Below are positions 44,319 to 56,463 of a DNA stretch of 64,000 bases, piece after piece. Every line of letters begins with the position of its first letter. Within the stretch, counting starts at the first letter, position 1. The stretch is from Cerioporus squamosus (taxonomy: Eukaryota; Basidiomycota; Agaricomycetes; Polyporales; Polyporaceae), in NCBI GenBank assembly GCA_022592435.1, contig JABYQS010000090.1:1-64000 (forward strand). Direction: 5' to 3'. A program made the position numbers and the translations under genes. Under the pieces are notes generated by a model, which was not told where the DNA came from, searched no databases, and worked only from the letters and a program-made list of their open reading frames with translations.

Positions 44319-45073
44319 TCAGTGACCTCGCGAGACCTTGTCGAGCACTGTGCGCAAGGAGCAGAGAGCGCAGATCAGCAACGCGGACGTCCGGGACAGA
44401 AGGGATGAGAGGACGTACCGCTCTCGTGTGCGACCTCGCTGAAGTCCGTTCCCTGGATCTCGGCGGCGATGCCGACGAGCGAGCGCCGCAGTGCATCCTT
44501 GGAGGACGCGAACAACATCTTCTGCTTCACCTTCGAATCGTCGGGCGACCTGATCAGCGCGATCGCATGTGCAGAGACACGCGCGCGTCGCGTAGATAAC
44601 GCAAGCAGCCGTCAGCGATCTCCGTCTTCCGTCTTCCGCGAGGGGCACCGCACCCGCCGCGCGGTAGCGGAACCCGCAGTCGACACAGCAGGAATGGCGC
44701 GCAGGTTGGAGGCGAGTGCGATTAAGGGGTAGAGATGTGCACGAGCGAAGACTCACCAGGAGAAGAAGGTAATCTTGCTCCGCTTGCCACCATCGTCCTT
44801 CTCGAAGTCAAAGTCGTACACGGCCCACCTGCACTCCTGCTCTGGAAGGTCGCCGAGGAAATCGTCGTAGGAGGAGCTAAGCCCGCCCTTCTTCTCGACA
44901 ACGATCTCCGTGTTGTCCTTGGAGAGCGTGAAGATGATGTACTTGGTCTTCTTCCCGAGCTTCAGCTCCTGGTACGCTTCGAGACAATCGGGGTTCACGC
45001 CGACACCGGAGGACTGCGCGATGGCGTGAGCGCGCGACCGGGTGATGCGGAAACCGTTCAGAGACGTACCATG
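44319..45073 (-). CDS. COF1: Cofilin (actin-depolymerising factor)
   Basis: Binds and severs actin filaments. The first coding exon is the ATG codon alone (45071-45073), followed at once by a GTACGT donor. After the intron the protein continues [60 protein letters not shown] and [10 protein letters not shown]. The next exon is [40 protein letters not shown]. The last short exon gives VLDKVSRGH and a TGA at 44319-44321. The length of about 138 residues and the actin-binding long helix ([17 protein letters not shown]) are typical of fungal cofilin. Confidence 0.95.
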
Positions 45074-45402
45074 GCTGTAGGATGAGAAGGGGATGTGGTG
45101 GCTCTGGAGGAGGTAGAGGTTACAGGGAGGCCAGCTGCTATAAGTATATCACGATGGCCGACAACGGCGATTGCCGCGCTCTGATTGGGCAAGGCAGTGG
45201 CTCGAGAGCCCCGCGCGTCGTTCTCCTTTTCGTCCAGGCCAGTCCTTGTGTCTGTATAGCATTGATAGTGAATACACTAGTCTATGGTGTAGCGTAGAGT
45301 AAACCGGATGACCAGCATCGAAACCACTGGGTTACAGCTCCCAGAGAGACACAAATAATACACTGTACTGTCTGTACATTCACGTTGACCTCAAAGGCAG
45401 TG
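45074..45402. promoter_or_regulatory. Cofilin promoter and alpha-actinin 3' flank
   Basis: About 330 bp between the cofilin start and the alpha-actinin stop, both on the minus strand. No further gene is seen. Confidence 0.45.
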
Positions 45403-48087
45403 TCACCGCCCATCCTCGAATTCGAACACTTCATCTAGCCACCGCTCGTAGTCATATTCTGCTTCGCCCACGTCGTTGGAGGACGACGGCATGGCTTGTC
45501 GGAGGAATTCGATAGCGCTTGCGGGAAGGTGGGCAACGCGGAGGTCGAGTTCCGTAACGTACGGCTGTGGAAGGAAGCTCAGTACAGGACGGACCTGCGC
45601 CGCAAGCTATACTCACCTTGTCCGCAGCGATGCCACGGAATGCTTCGCGTAGCTGTGCTGGTGAGGTCTGGTCCTCCATAATGTCGACCTGCGGGAAAGA
45701 TCAGCCGTATGCGCTTGTGCACTGCGCAACGAGACATACCAAGAGGTTGATGAACGCCTCGAAGGTCACTGCGCCGTAGTCGTCCATGAGCTGGTCGTAG
45801 ATGAGGTCCATATCCTCGTCCTGGGTGGCCACTGAGTTAGACGCCCTATGTACAGCGCAGCGACACTCACCGAATAGACGACGCCGAGACTAGCAAGCGC
45901 AGCACTCATCTCGGACTGGTTTAGCGTATTCGACTCGTCCTTGTCGAAGTACCGGAAAGTGGTCTCAAATTGCTCGAGCTGAGCGGGCGTGAGGTTTGTC
46001 ATGTTCCGAGACACGATCTATCCGCAGGTTTCAGCAAATGAGGCATACACCGAGCCTCAGCGACGGGACGCACCTGGTTGTCGATGAACGCAATCTTCTT
46101 CGAGATACTCTGCGTCACAAGTTCTAGCTCGAAACGCAGGTCTTCCATCGTGAACACCGTGTAGTCATTCTCATCGACGTTCGCAGCTCGGCACTCCTCG
46201 TCGGCAGCAGCAACAATCTGCAAAGTATCGGAGAATGGCGGTATTCGAGTCTGCAGTTCCTTGACTTGCTCTAGTTGCTCTTCCAACGGGCCCTCAATTG
46301 ACGAGAGCTCGGAAGATATCAGCCGCAAACGCTTCTCAAAGTTATTCGCCAGATCTGCAAACTTGCGTCGGAGTTCGTCCTTGATACTGGAAAGTATCGT
46401 TAGCCAGTCCGCCTATTGGACGAGGATACGGAAACGTACGCCCGGATCTCGGCATTAATAGCGCGCGACCGAGCAGCCTCTGCTTGAAGCAACTCGTTCC
46501 ACGCAGCATCGACGTCCGCGGTTGACAACCCTGGTGCAGGGATATACTCTCTCAGACCATATGTCTTCAACTTGGTCTGTACGTTGCCAAAGAGAGTCGT
46601 GACGTCTTGCTTCTCCGTCACCCAAGAGCGCTTTGTTGTCTGCTTGTAACTCTGGAACGAGGCAGAGTGTTGCACGGCATCTGCATACGTGCCAACGAAC
46701 GCCTTCGCTGCCCAAACATCCTGCATGTCTGACATAGAGCGCAGAAGCGCTCGGACGCGCCGCTCGTAGTCGTTCCTACTGGTCCAGACTGACTGCATGA
46801 GCTCGGCGAATTTCTCCACACGGCGAGAGACAGTCTCGGTCTGTTCTACAGGCGAGTGAGTTCTGGAACAAGGAGCGTGATGTGATAGGACTTACCCATA
46901 GAAGAGAACGCGTGGAAGTACCCAGCAATATAAGTCATCAGACTGCGCTCATCCGGATGTTGTACGTCGCACAAGTCTGCAACTTCGAGTAGTTGCTGCA
47001 CAAACAGAAGCCATCAACAGATCATTGATATGCAGGGAGACGAGAGAACGAACGGGAATACCGAGGTGTTCCTGTGCTACTTGGAATGCAAGCCGTGTGT
47101 TACCGTGCCGATCAGTCTGAAAAGCAGGCGTCAAGCGAGGTTACAGGTTAATATTCAGTCTGGGTTCCAACCTTGTCCAGCTTGTCGTAGTCAATCAAGT
47201 CAGGCCGGTGGCAATGGATGAGGGCACATCTAGGTGGCGTCCGTGTCAGTTTGACCTAGTGGTATCCGCGGCTCAACAGGCTTACAATGCGAGACCATCC
47301 ATCCAGCTGTATGAGAAGTCCTGGACATCGACTTCCTTGTACGGGGCGGTCTTACGCTGACACCAGAGAAGCAAGCCCTCTTTCGCCGAAAGGCCTTCCT
47401 CACTTCACGCGTACACATGTAGTGAGCGCTCCGACTTATGGGGAGAGAGAAGCCATAGCGGACAAACCTGATGTCCGCAATGGTGAACCGCAGGATGAGC
47501 GTCCAGATCATCCCCAGGATGAGCTTCAGGTTCCCGTCAATAATATCTGCCCCAGCGTGTCAGTAGCAAGCAAGATTGGACGACGACAGCACATGAACCT
47601 TCGGGACCAATGTTCGTGAGCTTGACCCCGCGCGATGTAATGAACTCAAGAGCCTTGTTCACGTTCTCGGCCTTCTGGACACGCATCTTCGGATTCTTGT
47701 TGTAGCGTCCCAGAGAGGTATCGCCTGGACGCAGTCAGTCTCTGTGAGCCCTTTGGTCGTTGAGAACATACCCATGATTTCCTGCACAGAGTCCACCATC
47801 AACACCGTCACGCCTCCCACAAGACCCCGTACTTAGACTCACCATGAGCTGAATGAGCCGCACCCCATCGGACAAATCCCGGACAAGCGAGGTCATCGGA
47901 GGGTAGCCGTTGGCTTCTAGCTTCGTGTTCAGCCTAACACGCGTAGGTTATAAAGCAGGATCATGAGGCGACACCGGAGAGAGTACCATTTGCAGAACGT
48001 CCGCTCCTGCACGTCTCTCGAGCGCGACTCCAGAGACTCGATGGTGGTCGGCGAGAGCGGGGAGAGAAGTCCTGGGCCCCAGGACAT
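45403..48087 (-). CDS. Alpha-actinin-like actin cross-linking protein
   Basis: Cross-links actin at the cytokinetic ring and cell tips. The N-terminus ([20 protein letters not shown], 48087) leads into two calponin-homology domains: VQERTFCKW, then exons with [30 protein letters not shown] and [20 protein letters not shown], then [28 protein letters not shown] and [11 protein letters not shown] helical spectrin-like rod follows ([40 protein letters not shown]). An EF hand with a full Ca-binding loop ([12 protein letters not shown]) and a C-terminal EF-like region ([36 protein letters not shown]) complete it. The end is [12 protein letters not shown] with TGA at 45403-45405. It has more than ten exons. 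The rod is short, as in fungi. An upstream Met near 48114 is possible. Confidence 0.88.
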
Positions 48088-48337
48088 GGGTCTGTGTGAT
48101 GCGTAGCCGGTCATCGCAGGGGTCGACGACGCAGAGACCGAGAAGCTGAGACCAGGGCGGAGACGACGGCGGAAGGGCGAAGGCGGCTGAGGTGAGCGCG
48201 GCGCGGGTGGTGGCACGCGCGAACATGAGCGCGTGTTCAAACTCCGCAACGCGTCCTCATCGCGCCCCTCGCGCCGCCGCTGCTCTTGCCTCTGCACCAC
48301 CACCTTCCCGTGCTCGCTGCTTGTTTCTCTGGCGACC
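48088..48337. promoter_or_regulatory. Compact divergent promoter, alpha-actinin and POB3
   Basis: Only about 250 bp separate the two opposed start codons, so both genes must share regulatory DNA here. A GCGCGGGTGGTGGCACGCGC string near 48198 is GC-rich and palindrome-like. Confidence 0.5.
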
Positions 48338-50623
48338 ATGACGACGCAGTTTGACAAGATTTATCACGGCCTCGCGCCCGAGGTCGGCAGTACGTCCTTC
48401 TCCGTCTGACCAAGGCATTTGACCAGGTGCTCAATCTTTCTTTGCTCGCGCAGAGTTCCGTATCGCCGTTAGTGGCATGGCGTGGAAGGCGGAAGACGGA
48501 GAGCAGATGGTTGCAATGCAAGCGTCAGATATCAAATGGGCACAGTGGATACGCGTTGCTCGCAATCACCAGCTACGAGTAGGGCTCAAGGACCGCTCGA
48601 AAGAGACATTCGACGGCTTCGTTCGCGAGGTGAGTCAGCGGTCTTCGCAAGGTCCCGGATGCCATGAAGCTGACAGTTGGTCCTAGGACCATGACCGTCT
48701 CGCGCATCTGCTCAAACAACACTTTAGCGTGACGCTGGAGACTAAGGAGGTGTCGTTCAAGGGCTGGAACTGGGGAGTGACAGATTTTCAAGGTGAGTAT
48801 CGGTCGTGTTGCATACATTCCCCTTCACTCATCCCCCCAAAGGCCAAGACCTTGCGTTCCTTGTCTCGAACAGGACTGCTTTTGAGCTCCCACTAGCTCA
48901 TGTCGCCAACTCCAACATCGCCGGTCGTACTGAAGTATCCCTCGAGTTCGCGCCACGATCGGCAAAACCTCCACGGAACGGACCCGATGAACTGGCTGAA
49001 ATTCGCTTCTATGTCCCGGGCACGCACACGAAAGGACGAGGCTCGGACGCTGGGTCCGACAAGTCTGACAATGAGGATGACGGCGAGGAGATCAGCGCTG
49101 CGCAGGCCTTCCACGACTTGGTCAAGGAGAAGGCTGAGCTGGGACAAGTCTCGGGCGACATCATCCTCAGCTTCGACGAGGTCAATGTCCTTACACCAAG
49201 AGGACGCTACGACGTGGACATGTACCCTGAGTTCTTGCGATTGCGCGGAAGGACCTACGATTACAAGATCATGTACGGTAGCATCTCAAAATTGTTCTTG
49301 CTACCCAAGGACGACCTCCACGTGCTGTTTATCGTGAGTGTCATCCGCAAAAGCTCCGCTATATCGTCTGACGACTGTTCCTGCTTGCAGCTTGGCCTCA
49401 GTGTTCCCATCCGGCAAGGTCAGACGCGGTACCAGTACCTCGTCATGCAGTTCAACCGTGAGGAGGAGATCACTGCCGAGCTCAACATGGCCGAGTATGG
49501 ATTACATTCATGTCATTGACCAATGTCAGTATGTCTAACCACTCATACAGGGAGGAAATCGCGAAGTATGACAGGCTGAAGAAGAACTACGAGGACCCCA
49601 CGTACGAGGTGGTCTCAGGTGTGTTCCGTGCCCTCTCAAAGAAGAAAATCATCGGTGCAGGCAACTTCCAGAGGTACGTGCTGCACCCTTCTTCCTCGAC
49701 AAGAGAAGTCGCTTACGCCGATCGCTCCATTTAGTCGTACTGGTCATCCGAGCGTCAAAGCCAACCTCAAGGCCGTGCAGGGCGACCTCTTCCTGCTCGA
49801 GAAATACATCTTCTTCGTCTCCAAGCAGCCGACACTGATCGAGCTCTCCGACATCCACCAAGTCGTATTCTCACGTCTCGGCGCGGGCATGGGCGCGACC
49901 GCGGCGCGCACGTTTGACGTGAAGATCGTGCTCAAGAGCGGGGGCGACTTTACGTTCACGAGCTTGAACAAGGAGGAGCACGAGCCCTTTAACGCGTACC
50001 TGCAGGAGAAGAAGGTGAAGACGAAGAATGAGCTCATGGAGGGCGAGCTCATCATGGCGGAGGACGAGGACGAGGAGATGCAGAGCGTGGCGAGCTCTGG
50101 GGAGGAGGTCCCCAAGCCCCGCCGTGGTGACGACGAAGACGACGACAGCGAAGAGGGTGAGTGTCCGAAAAGTCCGTTTAACCAGGTCCACAGCTGATTG
50201 ACGTCTCGCTCGCCAGACGAGGATTTCCAGGCATCCGACTCCGACTCCGGCTCGCCAACAGACACCGACTCGGACGACGACGGCGGCCAGACGGCCTCTG
50301 ACGCAAGCGGCGACCGCGACCTGATGAAGTCCGCCAAGGGCAAGGGGAAAGCTGCGCCAAAGAAGAAAAAGGCGGCACCCGCGAAAAAGGCCAAGGGCAA
50401 GGTCGACGAGAGCGACGCGGAGGACGACGAGGACAAGCCGAAGAAGAAGGCGGCGCCGAAGCCCAAGCCGAAACCCAAGGCGACGAAGGCAAAGGACGAC
50501 GACGCGATGGACGTCGACGAGGAGGAGCGGCCGAAAGCTAAGCCTAAGCCCAAGCCAAAGCCAAAGGCGAAGGATGACGAGGAGGGTCCGGCGAAGAAGA
50601 AACTGAAGACGAAGGCGGACTAG
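48338..50623 (+). CDS. POB3: FACT histone chaperone subunit Pob3 (SSRP1 homologue)
   Basis: Partner of Spt16 in FACT, which moves H2A-H2B during transcription and replication. Exon 1 (MTTQFDKIYHGLAPEVG) splices to FRIAVSGMAWKAEDGEQMVA and IKWAQWIRVARNHQLRVGL. The SSrecog/POB3 domain follows (VSFKGWNWGVTDFQ, GQDLAFLVSNRTAFELPLAH, DIILSFDEVNVLTPRGRYDV, FLRLRGRTYDYKIMYGSISK). Then comes the tandem-PH middle domain (SVKANLKAVQGDLFLLEKYI, IHQVVFSRLGAGMGATAART). The C-terminus is acidic and then basic, with Lys-Pro repeats (KPKPKPKPKAKD). There is no HMG box, as in fungal Pob3. Length is about 630 residues in eight exons. Confidence 0.95.
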
Positions 50624-51315
50624 GCCCTTGTCGAGTCGACTTGTCTCCCTCGTCGTTTCGCTTTCTCCGATGCTCACTTATCCGCGTGCGCCCGTCGGGT
50701 TGAATCCATCATTCACCGACCTGACCCTCGTTATGGACAGCTGGACCGCCGCCGTCGCCATGCGTCGGCGACGACGTCATAGCCCAAACCCCATTCCATG
50801 TCCGCCTCGCGTAGCGGCTGCACTCCTCTACCTCTGCATTCTGTATACTACCAACTTAGTAGCACCTCCCACCCTGCTGTCTTGCTGTACTTGATTGAAT
50901 TTATCGCTGTCGATGACGTCTACATTCCTGCTACATGGGCGCATACTGTAAGGTCGCGGGCTACAGGCGGCACGGGCCGAAAATATGATAGAGGAGGACA
51001 GAGGTATGTAACAGTGAGGCATGGTATGGTGGCATGCAAGCTCGGAGACGAAAGGATGCGAAAAGGATGGAGGATTAAATATGTAACGCGGATGTAATGA
51101 TGGATGGACAATGCGGGATGCTGTGATGGAGGCACGAGACTGGAAGCGGCCACGATAGCATTACATGGGTTACATACATATCTACAGTTCACGAAAGAGG
51201 GGGAACATCCGGCAGGAAGGACCGACAATACATACATACAATGAACGAAACTGTATTAGGATGTGCGAGATGTCGGGGGATGTTTGGCAAAAGGCGAAGG
51301 AATGGGTGAATGCCG
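50624..51315. other. Intergenic region between convergent genes
   Basis: About 690 bp between the POB3 stop and the stop of the RA-PH gene. It should carry both 3' untranslated regions. Runs of TACATACATA-like sequence at 51170-51240 are the only structure noted. Confidence 0.5.
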
Positions 51316-54300
51316 TTACCTCCGTGCGAGCAGCGAGCCAGCCGCTGGCTCGAAGGAGGTCGGGGCGATCATCTCGGACTTGGTGGGCCCGACGGTGAGG
51401 AGGGGTTGGGCAGGACGCTTGCGGGTGCCTGATCGCTGGAGGGCCGCCGAGGCGCTGCTGCTGCCACCAGCGGTGGTGGCGGCGGACACCACATGGCGCT
51501 CCTGGTAGAGCACGTAAGACTGCAAGCGGGAAGAGATTACAGTCAGCTATCAAGGAGTATACCAGGCACACGCAATCATCAACGTACACGAGCGAGAAGG
51601 ATCTTCTCAAGCCAGTTCTTGCCCTCGGACTCGCCGCACGAGAAGACGTGGACGTAGTCGGACGTGTCCTCGAAGTAGGTCAGGCTGTCGGTGGACTTGA
51701 CGGAGAAGACGTATGGCTTGGGGGCCTTGTGCACGCGGGTAACGTAGAACGCGTCGAAGTTGTTGAGCGAGCACAGGAACGTCGCATCTTTGCCCTGCGA
51801 GCAGCTCGTCAGTACCGTCGCAAGTAACAAGATGTGAGAGCACGTACAGTGTCGCGCTTCGAGAGCCAGAGACTGTGCTCCCGCAGCTCCATCCACCGCT
51901 TCTGCCACTTGCCGCGCTTGTACTCGTGCTGCACGTAGCCGCTGCACTTGGGCGAGCTCGACGGCATCGCCCTCGAGCTCAGCAGCGGAGCAAGCAGCGT
52001 CTTCTTGATCACCAGAAGATTTACAGTCTTGTCCGAGTTCCACGCGCCGCACACGTCGTTGAGCGACTCGAAGTTCCGGATTGGACGTTCTGCCAAGGGC
52101 GAAAACGAACGAGGCAAAGTACAGATCAGCATCCCGCACCCAGCAGGAGAGGGAATAACGAGACGGTACTCACCCATGCCGAAGTCCTGCGAGACCTCCC
52201 AGAGCATCCACCCACCACTCCCGGGAGTTTGGTCCAACGCGCCCTGGCTGTCCACGATGTTCAAAACATCGCCCGCGCTCGTCCCAGAGCCGATTTCCAC
52301 CAGACAGAACCGCTGCATGTTCCCGATGAACACGCGCTGCTGCCACATCTGGCCCTGCGTCTGCACCTTGCCCGGCTGCGAGAACGTCGAGGGCGGGGAG
52401 GCGGTCGCGCTCGGGCCATGCGTGGTCGCGACAGAGCGGCCGCGCGAAAGCACCGCGAAACCATCGTTCTGCACGGGAGGCGGCGGGGGCGGCGGAGTGC
52501 GCTCCACGCTAGGGCGGCGCGACGAGTCGGCTTTGAGGGAACGCGCCCGGTCGAGCGAAGGCACGGGTGCGAGGTGCGAAACTGGCTCCTCAGCAAGGGG
52601 CCGTCTCCGGCTCGCAGTGGTCCCGTTGCGTTGCAAACTCGCACTCTGTACGGGCTGCGAAGTCCTCTCGGAGACCGGAAGCGGGGGCGCTAGGTCGTTC
52701 TCGCCCGGACGTTGGCGGTGGAAGGAGCGCATGGGACGCAGACCCCTCCCAGCGTCCTGAGGGGCGGCGCGCGATGGCTGTCTCGACAGCGATGCAGAAT
52801 GCGCTTGCCCGTCCGCAGTCGCCGTCCGTCCGCGCGCAGAAACCTGGTCCGGTGAGTCGAACGAAGGCCGCTTCGAGCGCGGCGCCGGAGACACCGGCAC
52901 GGGCGGGACTCCAGCGGAGGTCGAAGGCGGGTCGCTTTGAAGGCCAAGCAGCTTCTGCGTGAGGTCACCTGGGGAGAACGGGCTGCCCATCTTGCTCGGA
53001 AGCGTCTTCGTGCGCGGACGGCCGACGGGCTTCGATGGTGAGCTCTGCGACTGCATAGGCTGGCCGGGGAACGCCGCATCCGCTGCAGACGACAGGGCCC
53101 GCGTTGGACGCTGCTCGCCCTGCTGCTGTTGCTGCTGCTGTTGGAGGAGCGCCTGTTGTGCCCGCTGCGCTCGTCGCTCTGCACGCTTCTGGTCGACCTC
53201 GTCGCGCACCTGGCGGCGGATGGTCTTCTGCGCCTTGAGCGCACCTGGTATCTGCCGCGCCAAAGGGACGTCGTCGTCCTCAGGACTTCCCGCCACGGGT
53301 GCAGACTTTGGTTGGTACATGCCAGGGCGTGTCGTGTCGTGTCGCTGACGCGTGTGCGGCTTGACGCCAGGCCCGTCCTCGCCATAGTCGTCCGTTCCAC
53401 TGTCGTCGCTCTCCGAGTCCGAGTCCGGCACATCAACCCTCGAGGAAACCGGCAACCTTGCAGGGCGCCGCTTCCTATCATCATCGCTGTCCTCGTCATC
53501 GCCCGCCCCTCCTCTCCGGTACCTGCCGTACCCGTCCGCGCTCCGATAGCCGCTACGGCCGCTTGAAGAGCTGCCAGCGGCGTATTGAGAGTGACCGGCG
53601 GCTGATGGACCGTTCGGGCGGCCGCTCTGTCTCGAGCTGTAATCGCCCCCGGGAGCGTCAGCGAGCTCGCTTCCCCAAAATACGTCGTCCCCATGAGAGT
53701 GAGAGTGATATGAACGCACAGACTCATTGGACGAGCGCAGTGACAACGAAAAGCGCTCCGTCAGGTCTTCGGCGAGATCCTCGAGGTCGCTGAGTACGTC
53801 GGTCATGCCCCCGCCCGATCCGCCCGAGCTTGAGCTGCCGGAGGTGCGGTGGGTCGATGGCCAGGGGATGCCGTAGCCGAACATAGGTCGTTGCTGGGGG
53901 GACGACGGCGTGCCGAGAGGATCGCGGAATGCGCCGAGATCGTACGAATAGTACGCATACTGTTCTTCGCTGAAGTCGTACTCTGATGACATCGTGGAGG
54001 ACGACCGAGACGAATATAGCGCAGGAGTAGAGCAGAGGCTGCCCTCAGTTGACACATCCTCAGAACTCGAGGTGGGCATCTCTGGGGGCGAGTGCGGGGA
54101 TAGCGGAACCTTGAGCAAGGACGGCTGCCCGTGGCTGTCGCTCGCCTCTGTACTCCAATGCGATTCGCCGGACGAGTCCGACGCCACACGCTGCACGGAT
54201 CCAGAACTCGTGCTCTCATCGCTGGCCTGTGACTGCACACGGGCAAGGAACGTGTTCTTGATGGTCCCGGCGGACGAGCCTGGCTCGAAGTCCCCTGAAG

Positions 54301-56463
54301 GATAGAGTGCAGACGGCGACAACCTGGACGTCCCTTGCGTGCCCAGTTGTGAGAGCGCATCGGAATAATTGTAGTCGAGTGAGGCTAGAAGGTCGCTCGT
54401 CAAGAGCTGCGTGTGTCGGTGATGCGCAAAGACATGGGAGAACCCAGGACGCCCAGAAGGATCGGCGTCAAGATGCACATGGGGGACTGCGTGCGGGAGA
54501 GGAGGGAGCGGCGACTGAGCGCGAGTGGGCGAACGGGAGTGGCGATGCGGATCGGTTGACCCGGAGGACCAGGAGGTTGGCGACGATGGGCAGAGCGATG
54601 GAACAGTCGATGTCGTCGAGGCCCCAGACATCGACCGGGCATGCAATGTCCCGCTCGGAGACTTTGGGGGTGGTGTGGGAGGCTGCTCCTGATCGTCGGA
54701 GGCCAGATTCCTGCTTTCCACATCGAGCTGTAATGAAAGCGAAGACGAAGCAGGAGTAGAAGCACCCTGGATTGGCTGCGTTTCTAACTCCGTGCTGTGC
54801 AGGGAATCCAAAGCGCTGGGCCGACTGGGAGGCTCCCTTGTGTCGGGCGCCTCCAACGGAGGAATAATCCCGTCCTCCGCACTTTCGCCGTCTCCGTCCA
54901 AAATCATCCGTGAGTCTCTGATCATGCTGAGAGTCGGACGCCGGAGATGTCTGCGCCGTGCCACCGGCGATGTTGAGAAATGCATCGCGCGAGTTGGTGA
55001 GGGTGGCGCGGACAAGCCCGCGAGTGCAGGGTCCTGATCTTCCCATGGCTCGAGCGGCAAATGGGCGCCCGGTCTTCCTCTACGTACCTGCGAACGTCGC
55101 GACGGTCAGCATCACGTTGTCCGTTGCTTCACTTACAAACGCGCCAGATCTCCGAAACAATTCATTGACCGGACGATGACTACTCACCTTCGGCACGTGG
55201 ATGCTCGTCCGAGCGAGTGCATTCAACGACGGCAGGGAGGGACGCGGTGCGAATGCGGGACGCGTGGAGGCAGGCCGCACCTGGGGAGGACCAGTCGACT
55301 TGGGCCTACGCGCAAGAAGTGGACGCGTCGGTTCAATCGGGGATGGCGGGGGAGTGGACGGTAAGTCGCGGAGAGACTTCACCGAACGGGACGCGTGAAG
55401 ACTACGGGCGCGACGCGAGCCAGCACTGGTGTCCTGCTCCAGGGCACTTTGGGCCAGTGGTGAAAGAGGAGTGGGTGGAGGGCGCTGGGTATCGTCATTG
55501 AAGACGTCGAACACGCTGCGTACTGGTGATGTTGCACGTGAGGCACGCAGAGACGGAGCGGGAGAGAGGTTGGCAAACGGGTCCTCGTCGAGGAGGTCGG
55601 GAGGCGGAGAGTTACGCGAAGGCGTGACCGGCCCCAGAGAGGAGAACTCTGACGAGAGCGGGGATGCTGCGCCAGAGTAGAACGAGAGCCAGTCGGACGA
55701 GTCATCGACGGCGGTCAGGTCGCCAGCACTGGAGGTGGAGGAGACGGTGTGCGAGCGTGCCCGGGCGGTGGGGGAGGACGCAGAGCTAGACGCCTGAGGG
55801 ATGAAGGGAGGGACGAGGATGGAGCTGAGGGATCGACGCTTCTTGGCCATGCTCGGAGGCGAGGAGGGCGGGGAGGGCGAGGTACGCGAGCGGCGGTGCT
55901 GGTGGTGGGCGGGGAAATGGTCGCGCGAGGGCGAGCGGGAGGAGGAGGACGGGGACTGAAAAGACAGAACGTGTGAGCAACGACGCGTTCAATCGCGTGA
56001 AGACGGGCGAAACGCGTGGAGGAGGGTGATGGGACGCCCGGAGAGAGAGGGCCTTTAGTAAAGCTTTAGAGAGCAGGAGAGACATCCCCCGCGCCTGCGG
56101 TGCGGACGCGTGTGTTCCACGAGGAAGAGGGAGTGCCTGATGCCCGCGGCGCAGAAGAGCAGAGGACGGAAGAGGACTCACTCGCAGCTTGTGGGCTTCC
56201 CAGTCCAGCCCCGGGTCCGACTCGTGTGGAATGAATCCGAAGTGATTCCAGAGGATCTCGTGCACGAGAGCAGCGTCCGGGTCTCCAGGGACGCACGCCA
56301 GCTCGGGGAAGCGTTCGGTGGCTGCGATGCCTCTTTTGGGTGCGTTTTCTGCGTCAAATTCGCGGACGCAGGCGGGTGTGCGCAGCGGGCTGTCCACGGG
56401 GAGACGGGGGGAGGAAAAGAGCAGAGGTCGCGCAGAGGCCGGTGCCCCGTGCAGAAAATCCAT
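51316..56463 (-). CDS. Large RA-PH scaffold protein
   Basis: About 1,450-1,500 residues. Exon 1 starts MDFLHGAPASARPLLFSSPR (56463) and ends EAHKLR at a GTGAGT donor. The long middle exons are low-complexity, rich in Ser, Pro and Arg (polyQ QQQQQQQQ near 53120). The C-terminus has a Ras-association-like domain (FCLVEIGSGTSAGDVLNIVD, GWMLWEVSQDFGMG, ERPIRNFESLNDVCGAW, NLLVIKKTL). A pleckstrin-homology domain follows (GYVQHEYKRGKWQKRWMELR, PYVFSVKSTDSLTYFEDTSD, NWLEKILLARVR). This RA-PH tandem resembles Grb7/RIAM-type adaptors, which link Ras-like GTPases to membranes and actin. The Fungal role is inferred. Intron 2 can begin at either of two donors, and the intron between FGMG and ERPI is a multiple of three, so reading through does not break the frame. 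Confidence 0.82.

Noticed and set aside
49744..50677. Two 268-codon minus-strand frames
   Set aside because: They mirror the acidic/basic low-complexity tail of POB3.
51875..52760. Two overlapping 270-codon frames on plus
   Set aside because: They are antisense to the RA and PH domain exons and have no motif.
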